DNA of 19,611 nt from CAZNLL01 sp964573885 (GTDB taxonomy: Bacteria > Desulfobacterota > DSM-4660 > Desulfatiglandales > Desulfatiglandaceae), in NCBI GenBank assembly GCA_964573885.1, contig CAZNLL010000069.1, forward strand, positions 1 through 19,611, written 5' to 3'. This document shows, in pieces, positions 1 through 6,647 of the stretch. The notes beneath the pieces were generated by a model. That model had not been told where the DNA came from. It saw only the letters and a list, made by a program, of their open reading frames with translations, and did not search any database. Numbering within the stretch: the first letter of the stretch is position 1; each line of letters starts with the position of its first letter. A program made the position numbers and the translations under genes.

Positions 1-1263
1 GTCATCCACATAGGGATCGTAAGTATAAGGGCCATAATCTTCCTGAACAATCAGGTTGTTGTCCACCATGACCACTCCGTTGACCCTGGAGGCGACTTCG
101 TCGGCCTGGGACTTTTCAAAGTAACTGTCCACGTTGCCATATAGATTGGCTACACCGTTTACCACGCCCACCGTAATCTCATAGCGATCCACATAAGGGT
201 CCCGCTTCAGGGCCTTCCTGATCCTATCTTCCACCTTTTCGTCGCTTATCACTACAGCCGGCCTGACCTTGATGCGGTTTTCCACCTTGACCACGCCCAC
301 GGTATTGCGTGCATCCTGGGCCGCGGCCCGTTTGGCCTTAAGATTGTCCACTGTGCCCCGCAGGATGACCCGGTCCTTACGGACTACTTCCGGGGTGATG
401 TTGAACCCGGAGACCCTGGGGTCAAAATACAGGGCGTCCTTGACCGCATTCTCTATTGCTTGTTCCGATTTTTTGACATATTTCTCCCCTTTCAAGTCCT
501 TGTCTCTGGCCCATCTCTCGACCTTGAGCCCTGAATTGTCCACGGATTTCACCCCGGTTACATAGGCATCCAGAAAGGCGGAGCTCTTCTCCGCCGCACT
601 GCCCACTACCCCGCTGAGCATGACTTTCCCGTTTTCCACCCTCACGTCTATCAACGCGTGGTCTACAAAGGCGTCCCACTTGAGGGCCTTTCCCACCTCG
701 GCCTTGATTTCATGATCCGGCCGGTCTTCCTCCCAGAAGACGACAATGTCGTTGACCACCTCTTTGACACCCTTCACCCCTTTTGCCACCTTCCCGCAGA
801 GCTTTTTCTCCTGCCAGGAATCCACGCTCCCCGATAAGGTGACCCGGTTGTCCTTGACCGTAATGTCGACCTGGTAGGAATCCGTAGCCGGGTCGGTGAG
901 CAGGGCATCCCCCACATCCTCACGGATCTGCCAGTCTGAGCGCAGCACCGGGGGCTCCACCTTGATTTCGTTCACCACGGCCCTCACCCCTTTGACGATG
1001 CGTGCGATCCGGGCGGCCCGCTCCTTGGCCAGGAGGCTGTCCACTGAACCGCTCAGGGTGACAATCCCCTCGGCCGTACTCACATCGATCTGGTACGAGG
1101 GAACAGCCGGGTCCATAAAGAGCTCATTCTCCACTGCATCCGTGATGGATATATCCGCAATCTCAATTTTGGCCGCCGCCGGCAGGGCCGTAAACGCCAT
1201 TACCACCACTCCGATTATCACGGTGTACAGCTCCTTTTTTCTAAGAAGATCCTCTATTCTCAT
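1..1263 (-). CDS. Exported protein with five BON domains (3' end beyond the window)
   Basis: The frame is open from ATG at 1263 to base 1, giving 421 codons without a stop, so the C-terminus lies outside the window. The start follows a strong ribosome site (AAGGAGGGAG) at ideal spacing. Residues 1-32 form a signal peptide: a basic start, a hydrophobic stretch and an A-x-A type end (LPAAAK). Five BON repeats follow at about 36-102, 110-172, 180-247, 265-335 and 343-405. Each has the pattern of a short helix, a beta strand, a G-x-V turn (VTLSGSVDS, VMLSGVVGS, VILRGTVDN) and a GVxxVxN end. BON domains of the OsmY type are thought to bind phospholipid or other envelope surfaces and are linked to osmotic stress; the precise role here is unknown. 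Five repeats is more than the two of OsmY. The visible part ends in a Tyr/Asp-rich tail (YGPYTYDPYVDD). Confidence 0.9.
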   Translation of the reverse strand, partial: MRIEDLLRKKELYTVIIGVVVMAFTALPAAAKIEIADISITDAVENELFMDPAVPSYQIDVSTAEGIVTLSGSVDSLLAKERAARIARIVKGVRAVVNEIKVEPPVLRSDWQIREDVGDALLTDPATDSYQVDITVKDNRVTLSGSVDSWQEKKLCGKVAKGVKGVKEVVNDIVVFWEEDRPDHEIKAEVGKALKWDAFVDHALIDVRVENGKVMLSGVVGSAAEKSSAFLDAYVTGVKSVDNSGLKVERWARDKDLKGEKYVKKSEQAIENAVKDALYFDPRVSGFNITPEVVRKDRVILRGTVDNLKAKRAAAQDARNTVGVVKVENRIKVRPAVVISDEKVEDRIRKALKRDPYVDRYEITVGVVNGVANLYGNVDSYFEKSQADEVASRVNGVVMVDNNLIVQEDYGPYTYDPYVDD

Positions 1264-1525
1264 TTCTCCCTCCTTGTTACATTTTTTCCGGTTGTCTATT
1301 ACACTTTCTCTCCACCCTAAGTGACAAGGGTCGTAGCGTCTATGGGGCGTATCCTGTATTTCCATCTCCTCCTCGGGGTTAGGCCCTTCCATTGAACCTC
1401 ATAGAGGACCGCGTAAATACATGAAAGCGTGTATTGAATTCCCTGCGGCCCATTGATACAAAAAACTCACAATCAGGACCACAGGAAACAAGGCCTGTTT
1501 TGACTTTAACCCATGGGCGGAAAAC

Positions 1526-1972
1526 ATGATCCTTTCTGCAGGTATCGTACTGGTCAGAGAAGAAAGGGGGACATGGAAATACCTTTTTCTCAGGGCCTAT
1601 CGTAACTGGGATTTTCCAAAAGGCATTGTGGAGCCGGGCGAAAATCCCTTGGAGGCCGCAAAAAGAGAGGTAAAGGAGGAGACCGGCATATCGGACCTGG
1701 ACTTCCGCTGGGGACCTATCTACCGGGAGACCGAGCCGTACTCGGGTGGCAAAAAGATAGCCAGGTACTATGTAGCCGAAACCAGAGCCGGCCAGGTTGT
1801 TTTCTCCGTCAATCCGCAGATCGGCAGGCCTGAACACCATGAGTACCGATGGCTTACTTATCCCGAGATCAGGGAATTGGCCCCCGAAAGGCTGAAGGAT
1901 ATCATTGAGTGGGCAAACAGGACCATAACCTCAGATAGGAAGGCTGGAAAATCCAAGGAGAAGAAGACATGA
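1526..1972 (+). CDS. Nudix hydrolase
   Basis: A 148-residue protein with a perfect Nudix box, G-x5-E-x7-R-E-U-x-E-E-x-G-U, at residues 33-55 (G33, E39, R47, E48, E51, E52, G54). The glutamates bind the divalent metal used to hydrolyse a nucleoside diphosphate linked to another group. The short single-domain form with WDFPKG just before the box resembles the diadenosine polyphosphate hydrolase (MutT/Ap4A) branch, but the substrate cannot be read from sequence. The C-terminal 15 residues are lysine-rich. Only a weak ribosome site (GGCGG) precedes the ATG. Its stop overlaps the start of the next gene as ATGA, so the two are almost certainly cotranscribed. It diverges from the five-BON gene. Confidence 0.9.
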   Translation: MILSAGIVLVREERGTWKYLFLRAYRNWDFPKGIVEPGENPLEAAKREVKEETGISDLDFRWGPIYRETEPYSGGKKIARYYVAETRAGQVVFSVNPQIGRPEHHEYRWLTYPEIRELAPERLKDIIEWANRTITSDRKAGKSKEKKT

Positions 1973-2277
1973 ACACCCGTGAACCTGCGTCCTTTCACAG
2001 AGACGAACTTGTCCGCTCCCTCCATGCCAAGTTAGACGAATGGAACTCCAGAATCGACCAACTGGAAGCACAAATGGAACGCATGGATGCGGATGCCCGG
2101 GCCGCACAAATGGAACGCATCCAGGCCTTTAGAAACAAGCGGGACTATGTGCTCCGAAAGCTTGAGGCCTTCAGCCGCGCAGGTGATGATGCCAAGCAGG
2201 ACCTGAAGCAGGGCGTAATCCTGGCTGTGGATTCCCTTAAAGAGGCCTTTTCCTCGGCCGCCTCCAGGTTCCGTTGA
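1969..2277 (+). CDS. Small coiled-coil protein, sll1863-type stress response family
   Basis: A 102-residue, highly charged, predicted all-helical protein with no signal peptide or membrane segment. Residues about 12-72 form a heptad-like coiled coil (LHAKLDEWNSRIDQLEAQME, then an alanine-rich stretch). The C-terminal part (AKQDLKQGVILAVDSLKEAF, then SAASRFR) matches the layout of the roughly 100-residue family named after Synechocystis sll1863: a LDEW start, an E/K/A helix, and W/V-x-x-L-K-x-A-F-x-S-A-x-S-R-F at the end. Family members are associated with stress, but no biochemical function is established. The ATG overlaps the Nudix stop (ATGA) and has a good ribosome site (AAGGAGAAG). The family call rests on recognition of the pattern, not on an alignment. 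Confidence 0.8.
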   Translation: MNTREPASFHRDELVRSLHAKLDEWNSRIDQLEAQMERMDADARAAQMERIQAFRNKRDYVLRKLEAFSRAGDDAKQDLKQGVILAVDSLKEAFSSAASRFR

Positions 2278-2506
2278 GCGTAAAAAAGGGGGCATGACAA
2301 CAGGACACACCCGGGAAACCTTTTTTCAGGATCTCTGTGCGAGAAATGTGAAGCCGTAAAGCAAAATACATGATTTCCCTGATTTACTAATGGTTGGTTC
2401 TGGTGCCAATGTAGTGCATGACAATAAATGTAAACGCCCTTTGTTCTTGAATCCTTTGGCCGGCAAGGTCGCGGGCAAAGGGCCTTAACCGAGAAAGGAG
2501 TTTATC

Positions 2507-2830
2507 ATGCCAATGCCCAAGGATGCCTTTGATCCAGCTATACATGAAAACGTAATTCAAAGCTGGCGTCAGCACATGAATAACATGGAAAAGTCCCTCG
2601 ACCTCATTGAAAATTATCTCAACCAGGCCTCGGAGATGACGGAAATCTGTACCTCCGAGTGGTGCCAGGCCGCTGAGAATGTGCTCGACGATATGGGTAA
2701 TTTTCTCTTCTCCATCAGTGAGCCCAGAGGGGCCTCTGAGGAAGACAGTCAGAAGCTTAAAGAGCTCAAAAACCGGCTCCATGACCTGTACGCCCAGTAT
2801 AAGAGCACGGCCCAACAATCAGCCGCATAG
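2507..2830 (+). CDS. Unrecognised 107-residue helical protein
   Basis: A small acidic protein (107 residues) beginning MPMPKDAFDP, with a clear ribosome site (AAAGGAG, six bases before the ATG). It is predicted mostly helical: residues about 15-45 and 82-102 are amphipathic, with two cysteines near the middle (CTSEWC, residues 48-53) and a run of Q/A at the end. There is no signal peptide or membrane segment. Size, helicity and the central aromatic residues are loosely phasin-like, but no signature supports a function. It stands alone, 229 bp after the sll1863-type gene, and is followed at once by a strong hairpin terminator, so it probably forms a single-gene unit or the end of the preceding one. 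Confidence 0.75.
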   Translation: MPMPKDAFDPAIHENVIQSWRQHMNNMEKSLDLIENYLNQASEMTEICTSEWCQAAENVLDDMGNFLFSISEPRGASEEDSQKLKELKNRLHDLYAQYKSTAQQSAA

Positions 2831-2858
2831 CCGGTAAAGCGGCCGGTGTATCCCAAAG

Positions 2859-2912
2859 CCCCGGCGCCGCCTTCCATTAGTACAAAGGCGGAGGCCGGGG
2901 TTTCTGCTTTTT
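2859..2912. terminator. Intrinsic terminator between converging genes
   Basis: A GC-rich inverted repeat: the left arm at 2859-2873 (CCCCGGCGCCGCCTT) pairs with the right arm at 2885-2900 (AAGGCGG, one extra base, GGCCGGGG) around an 11-base loop, and is followed by a T-rich stretch to 2912. It lies 29 bp after the stop of the 107-residue gene and 27 bp before the stop of the minus-strand glycine-zipper gene. It can end plus-strand transcription. The run of T on only one side makes it weaker for the minus strand. Confidence 0.8.
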
Positions 2913-2938
2913 GCTTATAGAAAACCCTATTCCTCCAA

Positions 2939-3535
2939 TCATTGCACTACAAAGCGGCTTTCCCTGACATCGCTTGCCTTTGCCGATTTGATAGTGGTTT
3001 TCACGAGATATGTCCCTCTATCCGCATCCGAGGGCAGCCGAAGAGGCAGGGTAGAGGCGTAAGTGCCTGCTTCCCTCTTTACGTGGACCTGGGGGTTGCC
3101 CACCAGTTCATTATTGTGGGTAATTTTTCGGATCTCCATGATGTCAATCCGTTCTCCCTCGGCGGGAGTAAGCACCGCATAGGTCACCTTCAGATCCACC
3201 GTTTCCCCCGGCTGGATGGACCCTGGATTGGTGGTCACATCCTCGATGGTCACAATGGTGCCTTGAGAGGACTCATAACTGTATGTTTCAGCGGTTTCCG
3301 GGCCTGACCTGGGTTTGTCATAGGCATAGTGACCTATAGCCCCACCCACCAGGGCGCCGATCAATCCCCCGATGATTCGTCCCTCCGTGTCCCCCCCAAG
3401 AAGGACGCCGGCCGCCGTTCCGAGACCCGCCCCTACAGTGGCCCCTTTGTGCTTTTCCGGGACGGCTCCACAAAAACATAAGGTGGTCACCAAAGCAACC
3501 AGCAACCCTGTCACTAACAAGTTTCTTAGTCTCAT
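2939..3535 (-). CDS. Glycine-zipper envelope protein, probable lipoprotein
   Basis: A 198-residue exported protein. Residues 1-22 form a signal sequence ending in LCFCG. Cys22 could be the lipidated residue, but Phe at -1 departs from the usual lipobox, so lipidation is uncertain. Residues about 31-70 form a glycine zipper (GATVGAGLGTAAGVLLGG, then IIGGLIGALVGGAIGHYAYD), as in the 17-kDa-antigen/SlyB-like outer-membrane families, where it packs in the membrane. Residues about 90-198 look like a beta-rich periplasmic domain (IVTIEDVTTNPGSIQPGETV; ending in a TYLVKTTI strand), similar in layout to an Ig-like or chaperone-type fold, not further identified. The start has a strong ribosome site (GAGGGAGG). 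It overlaps the stop of the upstream phosphoribosyltransferase gene by ATGA, so the two are translationally coupled. Confidence 0.85.
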   Translation of the reverse strand: MRLRNLLVTGLLVALVTTLCFCGAVPEKHKGATVGAGLGTAAGVLLGGDTEGRIIGGLIGALVGGAIGHYAYDKPRSGPETAETYSYESSQGTIVTIEDVTTNPGSIQPGETVDLKVTYAVLTPAEGERIDIMEIRKITHNNELVGNPQVHVKREAGTYASTLPLRLPSDADRGTYLVKTTIKSAKASDVRESRFVVQ

Positions 3536-4224
3536 CTTCGCCTCCCTCCTCTTAACAACTCAAGCACCTCTTTTTCATTCAGGTCATACCAGTTCTGATA
3601 GGCATCCGCCACGGCGAAAAAGGCCCCTGTCCTGATATTGGCGCAATAGATCTGATCCACCTCTGTCCCCACACGATCTATGGAGCGTTGCGGGGCTGTG
3701 GGGACAGCCACAACCGTTTCTTGGGCCTTTGCCCTTTTTGCCGTGGCCACCGAAGCAAGCATGGTAAACCCAGAGGCCAGCCCGTCATCCACCAGGATCA
3801 CCCTTTTTCCCATGAGGTCGGGAAAGGGCTGGGATTTGCGAAACAGGGCATTTCTCTTTTCAAGCTCCTTACCGACTCGCCCTTTCTCCGCCTCAATCTC
3901 CGATTCGGTCAATCGAAGCTCCCTTATAAGGGCCTCATTATAAAAAACCGACCCGTCCAGGGCCATGGCCCCAAAACCGGCCTCAGGATTTCCCGGGATC
4001 TTCAGCTTCCTCACGATCATCAGGTCAAAGGGCAGGCCCAATTTCTCCTTCACCCTTATTCCTACCGGAACACCTCCGGAAGGAATGGCCAGGACCATCC
4101 CTTCATTGATATGGGCATAGTCCGGTTCAAGCATGGATCCGAGGGTCTCACCCGCCTCCGAACGATCCATGAATAGGTGCCGCTGATCGCGGAACGCCTC
4201 TTTTTCGTGGATTTTTGCCTCCAT
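3532..4224 (-). CDS. Phosphoribosyltransferase-domain protein (COG1926 type)
   Basis: A 230-residue cytoplasmic protein of the type I phosphoribosyltransferase fold. The PRPP-binding loop is clear at residues 142-155 (VILVDDGLASGFTM: two acidic residues after a hydrophobic strand, then small residues and Thr). The N-terminal part has the strand-loop IPSGGVPVG (47-55), which usually contacts pyrophosphate, and the K-IPGNPEAGFGA segment (75-86) typical of the COG1926 group. The substrate base is unknown: members are often annotated only as predicted phosphoribosyltransferase and occur beside stress genes. The start has a good ribosome site (GGGAGGAG). It is the first gene of a two-gene unit with the glycine-zipper protein and is divergent from the lytic transglycosylase. 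Confidence 0.88.
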   Translation of the reverse strand: MEAKIHEKEAFRDQRHLFMDRSEAGETLGSMLEPDYAHINEGMVLAIPSGGVPVGIRVKEKLGLPFDLMIVRKLKIPGNPEAGFGAMALDGSVFYNEALIRELRLTESEIEAEKGRVGKELEKRNALFRKSQPFPDLMGKRVILVDDGLASGFTMLASVATAKRAKAQETVVAVPTAPQRSIDRVGTEVDQIYCANIRTGAFFAVADAYQNWYDLNEKEVLELLRGGRRR

Positions 4225-4443
4225 CTTTCTCCTCCCGATTAAGCCTTCCTTAAACTCATACAGGAATTGTTACACTTAAGAAATGGGGTAGGGCATGTAT
4301 TTTTAGAATTGAGACCCCCTGCATGACGGCATCAAAATACATCCTGTACCCCATAGGATCCTGTCGCCACTTGGTATACACTAGAAACAAAAAAGGAGGA
4401 GAAGACCTCAATAACATTTGCTTACTGATCAGGTCTGAAAGGA

Positions 4444-5049
4444 ATGTTTAAGACATGGAAAAAGACGGTTATAAACGTGCCCGGGTGTTATAAGACAGGG
4501 TTTTTCCTGGTTTGGATATTCTTGGGTTATCTTTTTCTCCCTTATACCGCCCATACCTTTCATGAAATGCGGCCAAAGGAGAAGGCCTTTCATGCCATCA
4601 TTGCCAGGGCTGCAGACCGGTACCGGGTGGAAATCGAGCTGGTCAAGGCCATGATCATGGTGGAGTCTCGATTCGATGCCCGGGCCGTATCCGACAGTGG
4701 CGCCCGGGGGTTGATGCAGTTGATGCCCGAAACGGCCGAGAGCCTTGGGGTAAAAGATTGTTTTGACCCGGAACAGAATATTAATGCGGGGGTGCGCTAT
4801 TTTAAGAACCTAAAAGCACAATTCAATGGCAATATTATCCTTGCCTTGGCCGCCTATAATGCCGGCCCCTCACGGGTGAAAAAGTGCGGAGGGATTCCCA
4901 AAATGACCAGCACCAGAAAGTATATCATAAAAGTCCTTCAATTCTACCGGATCTATAAGAGGGACAGGCATCTGGAGGGGCATGAGTATAAGGCCGCGAT
5001 TCCCGCCGCGATCAAAGCGGCCATGGAAGATGAGTTTCTGCCCATGTAA
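4444..5049 (+). CDS. Membrane-anchored lytic transglycosylase (SLT domain)
   Basis: A 201-residue protein. A hydrophobic segment at 19-36 after a basic N-terminus makes a signal anchor or signal peptide, which places the enzyme in the periplasm. The goose-lysozyme/SLT domain spans about 46-165: the catalytic glutamate is E74 in MVESRFD, followed by the family motifs GARGLMQLMPETA (86-98) and AAYNAGPSRV (136-145). Such enzymes cleave the MurNAc-GlcNAc bond of peptidoglycan and leave a 1,6-anhydro end. It is short, with no LysM or other wall-binding domain. The start is not well supported: AAAGGA touches the ATG directly, and a much better ribosome site (AAGGAGGAG near 4392-4400) has no start codon at a useful distance. 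The N-terminal anchor favours the chosen start. Confidence 0.88.
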   Translation: MFKTWKKTVINVPGCYKTGFFLVWIFLGYLFLPYTAHTFHEMRPKEKAFHAIIARAADRYRVEIELVKAMIMVESRFDARAVSDSGARGLMQLMPETAESLGVKDCFDPEQNINAGVRYFKNLKAQFNGNIILALAAYNAGPSRVKKCGGIPKMTSTRKYIIKVLQFYRIYKRDRHLEGHEYKAAIPAAIKAAMEDEFLPM

Positions 5050-5183
5050 TGGACCTCCTTCTTTCATCTTTAAAGGGCAATATCCTGATAAACCCTGGGG
5101 GCCCTTCTTGACCCGGAAAGGACCTCTACCTCAAGGATAGCCTTATTTGGACTTTTAACCCCGAGTGTTTTGAACCCCGCCGG

Positions 5184-5206
5184 AAATAAAGGATGGACCC
5201 CATTTT
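5184..5206. repeat. REP-like imperfect palindrome, copy 1
   Basis: The 23-bp sequence has outer arms AAAT/ATTT and a core GGATGGACCCC. It matches the copy at 16170-16192 in 20 of 23 positions; here the G-run of the left arm is decayed (AAGG instead of GGGG). It lies in a gene-free gap, as expected for a dispersed non-coding element. Confidence 0.55.
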
Positions 5207-5344
5207 CTGCTCTCAAAAAACATATTAGTCTTAGAATCAACCTACGGTTGACGGGTTTTGATCGTTAAGAACGTTAGGATCCTTAGGACAAAGTGATCAG
5301 TCAACTTGGGTACTGGATATTGGGTAGGCGCTTGCGCCGCCACT

Positions 5345-5376
5345 TGACCCCTGGGATCCTCGAATCCTTGAATCCT
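5345..5376. repeat. 8-bp tandem repeat, four degenerate units
   Basis: Four consecutive 8-base units follow the consensus (C/T)GAATCCT. The first two are diverged (TGACCCCT, GGGATCCT) and the last two are exact. The same unit occurs three times on the minus strand at 10927-10950, at the junction of the GH57 and treY genes. Confidence 0.65.
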
Positions 5377-5385
5377 GGGATGTAT

Positions 5386-5390
5386 GGAGG
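5386..5390 (+). promoter_or_regulatory. Ribosome binding site that fixes a TTG start
   Basis: GGAGG is followed by six bases and then TTG at 5397. The two ATG codons just before it (5380 and 5384) are in other frames, so the strong site at good spacing identifies TTG as the start of the PRC-barrel gene. Confidence 0.7.
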
Positions 5391-5396
5391 TTTTCA

Positions 5397-6170
5397 TTGC
5401 TTCGGAGTGTCGAAGAACTATTCGGTTACATGCTGTGGGCGAAGGATGGGGAAATTGGGAAATGTAAGGATTTCCTCTTTGATGACACCAGGTGGGCCAT
5501 CCGGTACATGGTTGCGGATACGCGAAAATGGTTGCCGGGCCGCAAGGTCCTCATCTCCCCCATTTCATTGGACAGCCCGGTCTGGGAAACACACAGGTTC
5601 CCGGTAAAATTGGCCAAGGAAAAAATCCGGCAGGCCCCGCCCCTGGATGAACATGCCCCTGTGAGCCGGCAATACGAGATCAAGTGGTTTGACTATTATG
5701 GTTGGCCAACCTACTGGACGGCAGGCGGTTTATGGGGGGCTGCGCCCTATCCCTCCGCCCTGTACCTGAAAAGGCTGGAGAAGGTGATCGAAAAGGAGGC
5801 TGACCCTGAAGATCCAAACAAGAGCCACCTGCGATCCACCCGGGAGGTCCAGGGGTATGAGGTTCAGGCTGTAGATGGAAAAGTCGGCCGTGTGGATGAC
5901 TTTATCATGGATGAGTGGAACTGGATCCTCCGTTACCTGGTGGTGGACACAGGCACATGGGGGGCCGGGCAAAAGGTACTCATGGCCCCTTCATGGGTCA
6001 AGATGGTGGACTGGGCCGGATTCACCATCTGGTTGGCGTTCAGCCGGGAGGCGGTAAGGAAGAGCCCGGGATACCATCCCTCGGAACCGGTCAACCGGGA
6101 ATATGAACAGAGGCTCCATGACCATTACGCCCGTCCCCTTTATGAGGACGACAAAGAATCAGGAACATAA
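5397..6170 (+). CDS. Protein with two PRC-barrel domains
   Basis: A 257-residue protein with a duplicated PRC-barrel. Repeat 1 is at about 3-78 (ELFGYMLWAKDGEIGKCKDF, then WAIRYMVADTRKWLPGRKVL). Repeat 2 is at about 145-215 (VQGYEVQAVDGKVGRVDDFI, then WILRYLVVDTGTWGAGQKVL). Both keep the G-x-x-x-x-x-x-D-G-x-x-G-x-x-x-D-F pattern and the W-x-x-R-Y-x-V-x-D-T strand. The linker (about 95-135) is rich in Trp, Tyr, Gly and Pro. There is no signal peptide. PRC-barrels mediate protein or RNA contacts (RimM, photosynthetic reaction centre H subunit); standalone tandem forms recur in stress gene clusters without a known biochemical role. Translation starts at TTG (see the ribosome site). First gene of a plus-strand operon, 31 bp before the DUF2267 gene. 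Confidence 0.87.
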   Translation: MLRSVEELFGYMLWAKDGEIGKCKDFLFDDTRWAIRYMVADTRKWLPGRKVLISPISLDSPVWETHRFPVKLAKEKIRQAPPLDEHAPVSRQYEIKWFDYYGWPTYWTAGGLWGAAPYPSALYLKRLEKVIEKEADPEDPNKSHLRSTREVQGYEVQAVDGKVGRVDDFIMDEWNWILRYLVVDTGTWGAGQKVLMAPSWVKMVDWAGFTIWLAFSREAVRKSPGYHPSEPVNREYEQRLHDHYARPLYEDDKESGT

Positions 6171-6186
6171 ATACCTAAGTCAAGTA

Positions 6187-6192
6187 AGGAGG
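6187..6192 (+). promoter_or_regulatory. Ribosome binding site for the DUF2267 gene
   Basis: AGGAGG within TAAGGAGG precedes three in-frame ATG codons at 6196, 6202 and 6208. Spacing of nine bases favours 6202 over 6196 (three bases). An upstream ATG at 6103 in the same frame lies inside the PRC-barrel gene and has no such site. Confidence 0.65.
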
Positions 6193-6201
6193 TTAATGAC
6201 T

Positions 6202-6636
6202 ATGAGCATGACAGGCTTGGAAGTATTCGATAAGACCGTTCATACCACCAACAACTGGCTGAAAGACCTCTTGTTTGAACTCAACTGGGAGGACCGGCAT
6301 CGTTCCTATCTGGCCCTGAGGGCATGCCTCCAATCCTTGCGGGACCGCCTGACCGTAGAAGAGGCGGCGGACCTGGGTGCGCAACTGCCCATGTTGATCC
6401 GCGGCATCTACTACGAAGGCTGGAAGCCTTCAGCCACACCGGACAAGATTAAGAGCAAAGAGGCCTTTTTGAAAAAAATCAGGGGCTATTTTCCGGACGG
6501 CCTTGATGCAGACCCGGAAAACATAGCCAGGGCCGTGTTCAAGATGCTTTATCACAGGATCAGCGAGGGAGAAATCCTGGATATCAAGCAGCTTATGCCT
6601 CCAGAACTGGAAGAACTATGGCCCCAAAAAGTATAG
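6202..6636 (+). CDS. DUF2267 family protein
   Basis: A 144-residue helical protein of the DUF2267 family (about 4-135). The family marks are FDKTVHTTNNWLKDL at the start, the R-SYLALRACLQSLRDRLTVEEA stretch (about residues 31-53, covering the conserved alternation of hydrophobic and arginine residues), LGAQLPMLIRGIYYEGW, and a C-terminal repeat with FPDGLDADPENIARAVFKML. The family has two similar helical halves and is found in stress clusters of bacteria, often beside BON and PRC-barrel genes; no biochemical activity is known. It is cytoplasmic by sequence. The ATG at 6202 is chosen by ribosome-site spacing. The stop is 11 bp before the next start, so cotranscription is clear. Confidence 0.85.
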   Translation: MSMTGLEVFDKTVHTTNNWLKDLLFELNWEDRHRSYLALRACLQSLRDRLTVEEAADLGAQLPMLIRGIYYEGWKPSATPDKIKSKEAFLKKIRGYFPDGLDADPENIARAVFKMLYHRISEGEILDIKQLMPPELEELWPQKV

Positions 6637-6647
6637 GGGGGGTAATT

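Larger units (their letters stand above)
5050..5396. other. Intergenic stretch with two repeat elements and no gene
   Basis: This 347-bp gap between the lytic transglycosylase and the PRC-barrel gene has no credible coding region. It holds one REP-like palindrome (5184-5206), a GC-rich small inverted repeat GGCGCTTGCGCC (5327-5338), and a run of four degenerate 8-bp units (5345-5376) directly before the ribosome site of the next gene. A promoter for the downstream four-gene operon should lie here, but no convincing -35/-10 pair was found. Confidence 0.6.

Noticed and set aside
422..679. Repetitive look of the left-edge region, considered as DNA repeats
   Set aside because: The periodicity is that of the protein-level BON domains; the nucleotide copies are diverged and are not tandem DNA repeats or a CRISPR array.
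1379..1840. Minus-strand open frame of 153 codons
   Set aside because: Antisense to the Nudix gene, which has a perfect Nudix box in the other strand.
2283..2325. AAAAAAGG and CCTTTTTT arms after the sll1863-type gene, a possible terminator
   Set aside because: The loop is about 25 bases and the stem is almost all A-T, too weak to call.
4390..4443. Strong AAGGAGGAG site before the lytic transglycosylase
   Set aside because: No start codon lies at a workable distance; a TTG 17 bases away opens only six codons. Recorded as an unexplained site, not a gene.
5073..5106. AAGGGC/GCCCTT inverted repeat after the lytic transglycosylase
   Set aside because: Six pairs with a long loop and no T-run, so not a credible intrinsic terminator.
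5293..5607. Plus-strand open frame of 104 codons overlapping the PRC-barrel gene
   Set aside because: Another frame of the PRC-barrel start region; its first part translates the repeat array and it has no ribosome site.
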